A DNA stretch of 63,040 nucleotides from Ignavibacteriales bacterium (lineage in GTDB: Bacteria > Bacteroidota > Ignavibacteria > Ignavibacteriales > Ignavibacteriaceae): contig JAGUYG010000012.1 in the NCBI GenBank assembly GCA_020061465.1, positions 1-63,040 on the forward strand. Direction: 5' to 3'. Positions 35,575 through 44,416 of the stretch are shown piece after piece; position 1 is the first letter of the stretch; the number at the start of each line of letters is the position of its first letter. The notes under the pieces were generated by a model. That model did not search any database. It saw nothing but the letters and a program-made list of their open reading frames with translations, and had not been told where the DNA came from. The position numbers and the translations under genes were made by a program.

Positions 35575-36566
35575 ATTCTGAACACAACAAACACTTTTCC
35601 GAATTGCTTAACCGCGAAAGAAAGAAGATTGATAAAATTCTTTTTGACTCTTTTGACAATCGAAATCCCGATACATTGTATTTACCTGCCGCTTATATTC
35701 TTAAAAGCGGCGGAAAAAGATTAAGACCTCTGCTGGTAATATTCTCTGCAAGAGCTGTTAACAACCAATTTAAAAAAGGATACTATGCTGCCGCAGCGGT
35801 AGAACTGCTGCATAATTTTACCCTGGTTCATGATGATATTATGGACAATGCGGAGAAAAGACGAGGGCTGTTAACTCTGCATAAAAAATACGATATTAAT
35901 ACTGCAATTCTGGTCGGTGATAGCCTCCTTGCCGTTGCTTATGAAACACTTTTGATGGACTGCAGCGGTGATTCAAAAAAGATCGTTTCATCATTCACAA
36001 AAAGTTTAGTTGAGGTATGCGAAGGGCAGAGTCTCGATAAAGAATTTGAAATGCGCGATAACGTTTCGGTTGACGAGTATCTTATGATGATCCGGAAAAA
36101 AACCTCAGCTTTATTTGAGATGTGTTGTAAATTAGGTGCAATTTTAGGCGGCGGTAATGCGAATCAAGTTAAAGCGCTTTCAACTTTTGGGCGAAATCTC
36201 GGAATGGCATTTCAAATACAGGATGATTTATTGGACATTTTAGGACCGGAGGAAGAATTCGGAAAAATTTCTGGTGGAGATTTGATAGAGGGCAAAAAAA
36301 CTTTTTTATTTTTATCTGCCTTATCGTTAGCAAAAGGTGAAGATGAACAGGCTCTTTTATACGTCATTAAACATAAAGGGATAAGGAAGAACCAGGTTTA
36401 CAAATACAGGAATCTTTATGCAAGATTAGGAATTTTTGATTTAGCCGCGGTCGAGACACAAGGATATTTCACTAAGGCTCAACATTCATTAAGAAGACTT
36501 CCTGACGAAAGAAATAAATTCGTTCTTGAATGGATAGCTCATTCTCTCATCAAACGAAAGAAGTAA
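35571..36566 (+). CDS. Polyprenyl (trans-isoprenyl) diphosphate synthase
   Basis: Head-to-tail condensing enzyme of 331 residues. Both aspartate-rich motifs are present: LVHDDIMD followed by RRG, and IQDDLLD; the KSGGKRLRP segment binds IPP. The residues before the first motif (YYAAAAVELLHNFTLVHDD) suggest a chain longer than farnesyl, perhaps for the quinone side chain, but this is uncertain. The start is TTG at 35571, overlapping the isomerase stop. Its own stop overlaps the HPr ATG (TAATG). Confidence 0.92.
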   Translation: MNSEHNKHFSELLNRERKKIDKILFDSFDNRNPDTLYLPAAYILKSGGKRLRPLLVIFSARAVNNQFKKGYYAAAAVELLHNFTLVHDDIMDNAEKRRGLLTLHKKYDINTAILVGDSLLAVAYETLLMDCSGDSKKIVSSFTKSLVEVCEGQSLDKEFEMRDNVSVDEYLMMIRKKTSALFEMCCKLGAILGGGNANQVKALSTFGRNLGMAFQIQDDLLDILGPEEEFGKISGGDLIEGKKTFLFLSALSLAKGEDEQALLYVIKHKGIRKNQVYKYRNLYARLGIFDLAAVETQGYFTKAQHSLRRLPDERNKFVLEWIAHSLIKRKK

Positions 36567-36832
36567 TGATCGAAAAGGTAGTGAAAATAGTTAACAAAGC
36601 GGGGCTTCATACAAGACCGGCGGCTACTATTGTTAAGCTTGCATCAAAATATAAATGCGAATTTTATATCTCCAAAAACGGTTTGAATATTAACGGCAAA
36701 AGCATCATCGGAGTAATGACTCTTGCAGCCGAAATGGGTTCGCAACTTATCTTAACATTTGACGGAGAAGATGAAGAAGCCGCAGCTAAAGAAATTATTG
36801 AATACTTTGATAGGGGCTTTGACGAGATTTGA
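36566..36832 (+). CDS. ptsH: Phosphocarrier protein HPr
   Basis: An 88-residue HPr. His15 lies in KAGLHTRPAA, exactly at the canonical number, and Ser46 in NGKSIIGVM is also in place, so the protein has both the PEP-dependent and the kinase-regulated sites. The ATG at 36566 gives the normal length; an earlier in-frame codon at 36530 would add an atypical N-terminus. It is sandwiched between a prenyl synthase and enzyme I, with one- and three/four-base overlaps. No sugar-specific EII component and no HPr kinase are seen in the window. Confidence 0.95.
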   Translation: MIEKVVKIVNKAGLHTRPAATIVKLASKYKCEFYISKNGLNINGKSIIGVMTLAAEMGSQLILTFDGEDEEAAAKEIIEYFDRGFDEI

Positions 36833-38595
36833 AATCATTTAAACAAATATTTAAAGAATCTGAAAACAAAATTGCCGGTATTGCGGCGGCACCGGGAATA
36901 GTAATAGGCAAATCCTTCCTTTTTACTAAGGAAAAAATCCAAATAAATCACGGTGATATTTCCGATATCGATGAAGCTGTAAAGAACCTTCATGAAGCCC
37001 TAACAAAATCGAAAAAAGAGTTGAATAAGGTGTTCGCCATCGCTAGGGAAAAAATGGGAGACGAGCGTTCAGCCATTTTTGAAGCTCAGATGATGATTCT
37101 TGACGATCCGATATTAATTCAAAACATCATCGATAGAATTAGAACAGAAAAAAAACAACCCGAATATATTGTAGACGACGAAATATCAAAGTACCAGAAC
37201 TTAATGCGCACTTCGGATGAAAGTTATATGAAGGAAAGAGCGCAGGATATTGAGGACATTAAAAACCGGATTATCAGAAATCTTCAAAAGAAAAGATGGC
37301 AATCAAAAATTTCAAGCGATGTAATTGTTGTAAGCGATTCACTAAGCCCTGCCGATACTATATTACTTTCGCGCTGTGATGTTAAAGGATTTGTAACCGA
37401 TCATGGCGGTCTTACTTCCCATGCAGCTATTATTTCCCGTTCATTAAATCTTCCTGCAGTAGTAGGAACACATAACGCTACGCATCAGATTAAAGATGGA
37501 GAATTAATTATTGTTGACGGTTTCCATGGCTATGTATTGAGTAATCCTTCGAAAGAACAAATACACTTCTTCAGTGAAAAGATTGAGCACCTTAAAAAAC
37601 TTCAAAAAGGTTTGGAAGAATTCAAAGATCAGCCTGCAGTAACTTTAGACGGGAAAGAAATAACACTGCTTGCCAACGTTGATGTATCCGGCGAGATAGA
37701 TCTTGTTATTACAAGCGGTGCAAAAGGAATCGGGCTTTACCGTACCGAACAAATTTTAGATGAATTGAATGAATTTCCTACTGAAGAAGAACAAACGCGA
37801 ATTTACTCGAACTTAGCATCAAGAATGTATCCCGATTTCGTTACCATAAGAGCTTTTGACATCGGAGGAGACAAATTCAGATTTCTCGAATATGATGAAC
37901 CAAATCCTTTCCTCGGACTTCGAGGCATAAGACTTTTGCTTGAAAACATGAGCTTGTTTAAGACACAGATTCGGGCAGTATTGAGAGCAAGCATAAATAA
38001 AAATATTCAATTTATGATTCCTATGGTTACTACAATTAAGGAGGTGCGGGAAACCAAAAAAATAATTGACGAATGCAAAAATGAACTTAAATGGGAAAAA
38101 ATTGCATTTGATAAAGACATGCGTACGGGCATAATGGTTGAAGTGCCGTCTGCTGCAGTTATGGTTGGCGAATTTGCAAATGAAGTTGATTTCTTAAGTA
38201 TCGGCACGAACGATTTAATTCAATATTTAATGGCAGTTGATAGAGGAAACGATCTCGTCTCAGATTTATTTCAGGAATTCAACCCGGCTTTACTCCGAAC
38301 TTTGAAGTTTATTGTGACTGAATCTAATAAATATAAAAAGGAATTGAGCATTTGCGGTGAAATGGCAGCCGATACACTTGCAATTCCGCTGCTTGTCGGA
38401 CTTGGTATTAAAGAACTAAGCATGTCTCCTGCAACAATTCTTTATGCAAAAAGAATTATCCGAAGCATTTCATTTAAAAAGGCAAATCAAATGGCGGAAG
38501 AATGTCTCACTTATGCCACCGAGGATGAAGTGGTAGCACATATTAAGAAATTCTTCAAAGAAAATAATATCATCAGAACACGACACATAATATAG
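36829..38595 (+). CDS. ptsI: Phosphoenolpyruvate-protein phosphotransferase (PTS enzyme I)
   Basis: Passes phosphate from PEP to HPr. The 588-residue protein has the HPr-binding N-terminal domain, the phospho-histidine at about His198 (GGLTSHAAIISRSLN), and a PEP-binding TIM barrel with GIGLYRTE, RAFDIGGDKF, GLRGIRLLLE, MVEVPSAAVM, FLSIGTNDLIQY and the catalytic Cys in SICGEMAAD. Start is TTG at 36829, overlapping the ptsH stop by TTGA. Next gene follows after seven bases. Without EII proteins nearby, a regulatory PTS or a mannose/other EII encoded elsewhere is possible. Confidence 0.95.
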   Translation: MKSFKQIFKESENKIAGIAAAPGIVIGKSFLFTKEKIQINHGDISDIDEAVKNLHEALTKSKKELNKVFAIAREKMGDERSAIFEAQMMILDDPILIQNIIDRIRTEKKQPEYIVDDEISKYQNLMRTSDESYMKERAQDIEDIKNRIIRNLQKKRWQSKISSDVIVVSDSLSPADTILLSRCDVKGFVTDHGGLTSHAAIISRSLNLPAVVGTHNATHQIKDGELIIVDGFHGYVLSNPSKEQIHFFSEKIEHLKKLQKGLEEFKDQPAVTLDGKEITLLANVDVSGEIDLVITSGAKGIGLYRTEQILDELNEFPTEEEQTRIYSNLASRMYPDFVTIRAFDIGGDKFRFLEYDEPNPFLGLRGIRLLLENMSLFKTQIRAVLRASINKNIQFMIPMVTTIKEVRETKKIIDECKNELKWEKIAFDKDMRTGIMVEVPSAAVMVGEFANEVDFLSIGTNDLIQYLMAVDRGNDLVSDLFQEFNPALLRTLKFIVTESNKYKKELSICGEMAADTLAIPLLVGLGIKELSMSPATILYAKRIIRSISFKKANQMAEECLTYATEDEVVAHIKKFFKENNIIRTRHII

Positions 38596-38602
38596 GCTGA
38601 TA

Positions 38603-39637
38603 ATGTCAATCCAGGCACTTGTAAAAAAGCACGATCCTCAAATTCAGTTTGAAGTTTTAAAAAATTATCATCGTCAAATTGAATTTGCATGGACAAACAA
38701 TATTGATCTAAAAGGCATCGACAGTACAAAATTCAATAAAATTATTTTAACCGGTTTAGGCGGTTCGGCAATAAGCGGCGATTTACTTCAAAATTTTTTA
38801 GGTGAAGAATTATCCCTTCCGTTTACTGTGAATAGAAATTATTTTCTTCCATCTTATGCAGATGAATCCACTCTAATCGTTGTATCTTCATACTCCGGTG
38901 GTACAGAAGAAACCATAGAAGTATTTGAACAGGCGCTCAAGCGCAGATGCAAAATTATTTGTATTAGCACCGGCGGTAAAGTGGGAAAGATAGCTGAAAG
39001 GAATAAAATTCCGCTTGTGAAAATACAACCAGGATATCAGCCGAGGTTTGCGTTGGGATTAAGTTTTTTCTCGCTGTTAAAAGTAATGCAAAACTTAAAC
39101 ATAATTAAAGAACAAGATGAAATTGTGAATAAAATTATTGAGTTATGGATTAAATATTCCTCCATATATTCAAAAGAAGATAACCCCGCATTAAACTACG
39201 CCGAAAAACTAATCGGCTTTATTCCCGTAATATATTCCTGTGCCGATGTTACTTCCGCAGTGGGATATCGATTGAAATGCCAGATGAATGAAAATTCAAA
39301 ACTGCATGCATTTCATAATGTTATTCCGGAAATGAATCATAACGAAATTATCGGTTGGGAAACTTTTAATGAAAACAGACTTAACGCTATTCTGATAAAC
39401 ATTTTAGATGAGAAATATCATCCTCAAATTAAACGGAGGTTTCATATCACAAATGAATTAGTCTCAAAAGCAGGTGTAGATGTGATTAATTTGCAGAGCA
39501 GCGAAGAAAATTTTAAGGTAAGAATTATGGATTTGACATATTTAGCAGATTGGATAACTTACTATCTGGCACTTTTGAGAGGATATGATCCATCTGAAAT
39601 TCAATATATTAATACCTTAAAGCAAAGATTGACATAA
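38603..39637 (+). CDS. Bifunctional phosphoglucose/phosphomannose isomerase
   Basis: A 344-residue SIS-domain isomerase interconverting fructose-6-P with glucose-6-P and mannose-6-P. Landmarks are GLGGSAISGDLL, VVSSYSGGTEETIE, the variable loop with KVGKIAERNKIPLVKIQPGYQPR, and the catalytic PEMNHNEIIGWE near residue 245. The long insertion-free form matches the archaeal/Chlorobi type. It is the last member of the run that starts at the IPP isomerase, placing PEP-dependent sugar phosphorylation and hexose-phosphate isomerisation in one transcript. ATG at 38603 follows ptsI by seven bases. Confidence 0.93.
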   Translation: MSIQALVKKHDPQIQFEVLKNYHRQIEFAWTNNIDLKGIDSTKFNKIILTGLGGSAISGDLLQNFLGEELSLPFTVNRNYFLPSYADESTLIVVSSYSGGTEETIEVFEQALKRRCKIICISTGGKVGKIAERNKIPLVKIQPGYQPRFALGLSFFSLLKVMQNLNIIKEQDEIVNKIIELWIKYSSIYSKEDNPALNYAEKLIGFIPVIYSCADVTSAVGYRLKCQMNENSKLHAFHNVIPEMNHNEIIGWETFNENRLNAILINILDEKYHPQIKRRFHITNELVSKAGVDVINLQSSEENFKVRIMDLTYLADWITYYLALLRGYDPSEIQYINTLKQRLT

Positions 39638-39695
39638 TACGGCGTACAAATGATTAAGTTTCAATTTTATCGGCAAAAAACCATTCAATGTAATT

Positions 39696-42515
39696 TTGAA
39701 TTTGAATAGAATAATTAAATATGTCCTTTTCATTTTACTTTTCATCAGCAGCACCGCACCGGCTCAATTTTATTTCTTTGGCAGAAATAAAGTTCAATAT
39801 CAAAAATTTGATTGGAAAGTAATTAGAACAGATAACTTCGATATTTATTATTATGATGATCTTGAGGAGATTGCCGAAATAGGAGCTTTTTATGCTGAGG
39901 AAATTTACGAGGAGCTGAAGATCAAACTAAATCATATCGTTTCAAAAAGAATTCCTCTCATTTTTTATAATACACATCTTCATTTTCAGCAGACAAATAC
40001 CACTCCCGGCTTCATTCCGGAAGGTGTCGGCGGATTTTTTGAATTCATTAAAGGACGTGTAGTAATTCCTTACACCGGATCGCTGGCGGATTTCAAGCAT
40101 GTAATAAGGCATGAAATTGTTCACGTGTTTATGACCACAAAAGTTTACAGGGTGCTTGCGGACCGCAGGCTGCCTGCCGATGTTCTGCCTCCATTATGGT
40201 TTGTGGAAGGTTTAGCGGAGTATTTATCAACCGACATAGATGCCCAGGCTGAAATGGTGATGCGCGATGCGGTAATAAATAATTATTTTGTAGGGCTTGA
40301 AAACATCAACCAGATTTACGGCTCATTCTTGATGTACAAGGAGGGGCAAAGCTTTTTAGAATTTGCCGCTGAAAAATATGGCGCTGAAAAAATTCCTCTT
40401 CTTCTTGAGAATTTTTGGATGTATCCTGATTTCAATAAAGTGATTGCTTATACTTTCGGCAAAACAATAAGGGAGATTGATTCGGAATGGTTGTTTTACT
40501 TGAAGAAAAAATTTTATCCCTTATTTGCCGAAAAAGTACCAATTGAGCATTCCTCAAAACGATTGACCAATTTCGGATTTAATTTTTCACCGGCTTATTA
40601 TAAATCAAACGAAAAGGAGTTTATTTATTTTACGGCGAATCGTGACGGATATTCTTCTATTTACCGGCTGCCTCTTTTAAATGAAAATTATGAAGATGTA
40701 ACTCCCGAGTTGATTTTAAGAGGAGAGAAATCGGAACAGCTTGAAGCCTTCCATTTATTTCAATCCACTATTGATATTTCTGCAGACGGAATTCTATCAT
40801 TTGTAACCAAATCGGGAGAAACGGATGTAATTCACTTTTATTCAATTGAAAAAAAGAAAATTGTAAAATCGTACCGTAACGATAATCTGATAAATATATC
40901 TTCTCCGAAATTTTCTTCGAATGGTGGGAAAGTAGTATTCCACGCGATAGATCAAAAAGGATTTAGCGACATATTTTTGTTTATATTAGATTCAGATTCG
41001 CTTCTACGATTAACAAACGATTACTATGACGACCGCTCTCCTGCTTTCGGTAAATCCGGTGATGAAATTTATTTTTCGTCCGACCGAACTTCAGGTGCAT
41101 TTAAAGCAAAATATAATTTGTTCAAGCTCGATTTATCATCAAGAAAAATAAGTTACATTACTTATTTAAGGTCGAATAATTATTCACCGCTGCTTTCACC
41201 AAATAGGAAAAAATTATTATTCACGTCAGATTATGACGGTGTTCGTAATATTTGGTCATTAGACCTAACAAAAGATGAATCCGTTGATTCCATAACCAAA
41301 GTAACTTCCTTCATTACAAGTGCATTTGATCATTCTTTTATTGATGATTCAACTATTGTCCTTTGCGGATTCGAAAATTTCAGTTTTAATATTTACAAAT
41401 TGAGTTTGTTCAATCCATACACCTCTAACGATGTAATCAAAATGGATTTTTCTCTTGCCGAGCAAAAATGGTCTGCCGAAAAAATTGAAATTGAACCTGA
41501 GAGGCAAAAAGCCGTTTATGAAAAAGAATATACGCTTGATTACGCTCAAAGCCAGGTTACAACAGATCCGGTTTACGGTACACGGGGTGGAGCGCTGCTT
41601 TCGCTAAGCGATTTATTTGGAGACGATAACTACTTCTTTCTTATTTATAACACTGCCGATGTGCAGAGTGAATTTCTAAGGAGTTTCAATGTGGTTATTC
41701 AACGGATTAATTTAGAAGAGCGCGCCAACTATGGCTATGGAGTTTTTCATTTCAGCGGGCGGCGATATGATATTCGCGACTCTGACGAATATTTTTTTGA
41801 GCGGAGCTTTGGTGGATTTTTTCTGCTTAATTTTCCGCTCTCAAAATTTCACCGAATCGAAGCCTCTATGACGGTTGCAAACTCCGATAAACAAGTAATT
41901 GAAGGTTTTGTTGAAAGAAAAGCTCTTCTAATGAGCAACTCGATTTCATACGTGCACGACAATTCAATTTGGGCTGCGTCCGGACCTATCGATGGAATTA
42001 GAGCGCGTTTTCTATTAGGTTACACAAGCGATATCAAATTTAGTAACGTAAATTACTTTACCGTTATGGCTGATTACCGACACTATCTTCGTTTAGGTTT
42101 AAGGTCGGCTATTGCTTTCCGTTCCGCCTTGTTTTATAATGAAGGTAAAGAAGCTAGAAGATACTTTATGGGCGGAAGCTGGGATTTGCGTGGCTGGCCC
42201 CGTTGGTCTATCCGCGGTGAAAAATTATGGCTGTCTTCTTTAGAGCTTAGGCTGCCTCTCATCGATCAATTGTATATTAAGTTTCCGATGTTCGGCTTAA
42301 GCTTTTTCGGTTTACGAGCAGCAGCGTTTTTCGATGCAGGCGGTGCGTGGGATACCGAATACCGTTCAACACTCGGAAGCTTTGGAGCGGGTATCCGTTT
42401 TAATCTTTTCGGTGTACTTGTGCTGCGTTATGATATCGGAAAGAAAATTGAAAATAATTTTAAGCAGATTCAGGACGGATTATTTTATCAATTCTTTTTT
42501 GGCTGGGATTTTTGA
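39696..42515 (+). CDS. Peptidase MA-like / beta-propeller / Omp85-barrel fusion protein
   Basis: A 939-residue envelope protein with a signal peptide (YVLFILLFISSTAPAQF). Residues about 40-280 form a peptidase-MA-like domain with RHEIVHVFM (HExxH, about 138-142) and the downstream glutamate in WFVEGLAEYLS. A TolB/PD40 beta-propeller follows to about 640 (FIYFTANRDGYSS, DEIYFSSDRTSG, KLLFTSDYDG). The last 300 residues are an Omp85-type 16-strand barrel with GGSWDLRGW and LSSLELRLPL, ending in a terminal Phe (FFFGWDF). No POTRA domains are visible. Zinc peptidase activity and insertion or secretion are inferences. The start is TTG 39696 or 39702. The next gene overlaps by TTGA. Confidence 0.85.
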   Translation: MNLNRIIKYVLFILLFISSTAPAQFYFFGRNKVQYQKFDWKVIRTDNFDIYYYDDLEEIAEIGAFYAEEIYEELKIKLNHIVSKRIPLIFYNTHLHFQQTNTTPGFIPEGVGGFFEFIKGRVVIPYTGSLADFKHVIRHEIVHVFMTTKVYRVLADRRLPADVLPPLWFVEGLAEYLSTDIDAQAEMVMRDAVINNYFVGLENINQIYGSFLMYKEGQSFLEFAAEKYGAEKIPLLLENFWMYPDFNKVIAYTFGKTIREIDSEWLFYLKKKFYPLFAEKVPIEHSSKRLTNFGFNFSPAYYKSNEKEFIYFTANRDGYSSIYRLPLLNENYEDVTPELILRGEKSEQLEAFHLFQSTIDISADGILSFVTKSGETDVIHFYSIEKKKIVKSYRNDNLINISSPKFSSNGGKVVFHAIDQKGFSDIFLFILDSDSLLRLTNDYYDDRSPAFGKSGDEIYFSSDRTSGAFKAKYNLFKLDLSSRKISYITYLRSNNYSPLLSPNRKKLLFTSDYDGVRNIWSLDLTKDESVDSITKVTSFITSAFDHSFIDDSTIVLCGFENFSFNIYKLSLFNPYTSNDVIKMDFSLAEQKWSAEKIEIEPERQKAVYEKEYTLDYAQSQVTTDPVYGTRGGALLSLSDLFGDDNYFFLIYNTADVQSEFLRSFNVVIQRINLEERANYGYGVFHFSGRRYDIRDSDEYFFERSFGGFFLLNFPLSKFHRIEASMTVANSDKQVIEGFVERKALLMSNSISYVHDNSIWAASGPIDGIRARFLLGYTSDIKFSNVNYFTVMADYRHYLRLGLRSAIAFRSALFYNEGKEARRYFMGGSWDLRGWPRWSIRGEKLWLSSLELRLPLIDQLYIKFPMFGLSFFGLRAAAFFDAGGAWDTEYRSTLGSFGAGIRFNLFGVLVLRYDIGKKIENNFKQIQDGLFYQFFFGWDF

Positions 42516-43654
42516 AAAAGAAGTTACTAATATTTTTTGCAGCAGTACTGATGGCTTCAGGCTGCCGCCAATCTCTCATTCAAATTGAAGCGCGGAGAGA
42601 TGACGGTCAGTTTCCGATGTTTGGCTTTTCTACAAGCCGGCAATTTTATTTTCCGGTTGAGGTTTCAGACTCAATAATTCTTAGATGGCAAAACACAATA
42701 AACGGCACTTTCCCTTTTTCCTCGGTGGTGTTAACCGATAAATTTGTATTTACTTCAGACCTTTCGGGAAGAATTTATTGTTTTAACATAGATACGGGCA
42801 AAGAGGCAGGTTTATTGCGAAACAAAGGTGTAATAAATTCGGCGCCGATTCTGCATAGAATGTGGCTTATTTACGCATTAACAGAAATAAACGATAATAA
42901 TTCTTTCATCCATTTTTACGATTTCGTTAACGGCAGGCTGGTATTTGAACTGCCCGTTAAAGGAAAAGTGCTGAGTGATTTAATTAAATTGAATGACGGC
43001 ATCATCTTTACAACCGAAAATGGAACTGTAATCAAATACAATTTTGCAGGCGGTAAAGAATATGAAATCGAAACAAATGTCTTTACACATACTTCCACTG
43101 CTTTGAAAGACAATAAGTTAATATTCGGTAACGATGCCGGTGAAATTATTGCTTTCGACGCGGCTAAAGCTGCAATAATTTACAGGAAGAAATTCGCGGA
43201 TACATTTTCGGGCGGAATAACTATTTCAGAGAATAGGATTTTTACCGGAAGCGATAATGGATTTGTCTATGTATTAGATTTTAACACAGGTGAACTATTA
43301 TGGGAATTTAACACCGGTTCAAAAATCCTCATGACTCCTGCCGTATCAACTGATAAGATTTTCTTCGGAAATTTAAAAGGAGAGTTTTTCTCTTTAAATA
43401 AATTTAATGGTGAAATGAATTGGAAAACGGAAACGAAAGGGCTGCTAAATGTTTCTCCGCTTATAACAAAAAATTTCATAATACTACCCGATCACAACCT
43501 TAAGCTTCATTTTATCGATGCAAAAAATGGTAATATCGCTAAAACTATGTTGCTTGAAGGAAGAGCAAGATTAACTCCTGTTTTTCACAAAGATTTATTA
43601 TTCATCGGATTTGATAGAGGAATCCTACAGGCGTATGAATTTTATTATGATTAG
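42512..43654 (+). CDS. BamB-like PQQ-repeat beta-propeller lipoprotein
   Basis: A 380-residue lipoprotein: the signal peptide ends at MASGC, so Cys18 should be lipidated. The rest is a seven- or eight-blade PQQ-type propeller with recurring blades such as DLSGRIYCFNIDTGKEAG, NGFVYVLDFNTGELLWEFNT and KGEFFSLNKFNGEMNWKTE. BamB of the outer-membrane assembly machine has this build. Its start overlaps the preceding Omp85-barrel gene by TTGA, so the two proteins probably work together at the outer membrane. Whether it is a true BamB or a dedicated partner cannot be told. Confidence 0.85.
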   Translation: MKKKLLIFFAAVLMASGCRQSLIQIEARRDDGQFPMFGFSTSRQFYFPVEVSDSIILRWQNTINGTFPFSSVVLTDKFVFTSDLSGRIYCFNIDTGKEAGLLRNKGVINSAPILHRMWLIYALTEINDNNSFIHFYDFVNGRLVFELPVKGKVLSDLIKLNDGIIFTTENGTVIKYNFAGGKEYEIETNVFTHTSTALKDNKLIFGNDAGEIIAFDAAKAAIIYRKKFADTFSGGITISENRIFTGSDNGFVYVLDFNTGELLWEFNTGSKILMTPAVSTDKIFFGNLKGEFFSLNKFNGEMNWKTETKGLLNVSPLITKNFIILPDHNLKLHFIDAKNGNIAKTMLLEGRARLTPVFHKDLLFIGFDRGILQAYEFYYD

Positions 43655-44381
43655 GATGATTTGTCTCCTGTTTATTTTTTATAGCCTTGCAGTTTTTTCT
43701 CAAGACTGTATGGTAAAAGTAAACATTACAGTAAAGTCGAATGATTACATCGAGAAGTTAAAAGCAGATATTTTCATAAATGATAATTTTGTTGGTAAGG
43801 GAAATGCTGCTTTAAGTCTTCCTAAAGGCAAATATAAAATCAAAGCGGTTGAGGATGTCTTGCGGTGGGATTCAAGGGTAATTCTCGATTCGCTTATTAT
43901 TGATGACTGCACTAAGGACATCTCTCTCTCATATAATTTTGAAGAAGAAATTTTGCTTACAACTTTGCCGGAGGATGCTTATGTTTACTCAAACGATAAA
44001 TTAATCGGGCATACTCCGTTATTTATATCGCCTCATCTAAATAATATTAAAATTTCAAAACGGGGATTTTTAGATAAAATATTTAATTCAGGTGAGGAAC
44101 TTAATTCAAAAACAATCGAGCTTGATTTTGTGGGAACTGTAAATAACGAAAGTTTCTTTAAGAGTGATATGTTTAAAATTTTATTAGGTACTCTTACTAC
44201 CTTCGGCGGGATAAGCGCTTATTATAAAATAAAAGCAGATAAAAAATTCGATGAATATCAAATCACCGGTCAAACAAAATTATTGGATGAAACTCGAAGG
44301 TATGATCTAATAAGCGGCATTTCATTTGGTCTCCTCCAGTTAAATTTCGGAGTGTTGATCTATTATTTTTTAATGGATTAA
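43647..44381 (+). CDS. PEGA-domain membrane protein
   Basis: About 244 residues. A hydrophobic N-terminus (MICLLFIFYSLAVFSQ) acts as signal peptide. It carries two PEGA-like modules: KADIFINDNFVGKGNAALSL and TLPEDAYVYSNDKLIGHTPL, where the TP after the loop is the module's hallmark. Two membrane segments lie near the C-terminus (KILLGTLTTFGGISAYY and the final FGVLIYYFLMD). PEGA domains are found on surface proteins and bind carbohydrate or act as spacers. The start is uncertain: ATG 43635, 43647 or 43656 overlap the upstream gene; 43647 is chosen for signal-peptide fit. Confidence 0.75.
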   Translation: MIRMICLLFIFYSLAVFSQDCMVKVNITVKSNDYIEKLKADIFINDNFVGKGNAALSLPKGKYKIKAVEDVLRWDSRVILDSLIIDDCTKDISLSYNFEEEILLTTLPEDAYVYSNDKLIGHTPLFISPHLNNIKISKRGFLDKIFNSGEELNSKTIELDFVGTVNNESFFKSDMFKILLGTLTTFGGISAYYKIKADKKFDEYQITGQTKLLDETRRYDLISGISFGLLQLNFGVLIYYFLMD

Positions 44382-44416
44382 TTATTTCAGTTTTTTATTG
44401 TATTGGTAATCTATCT

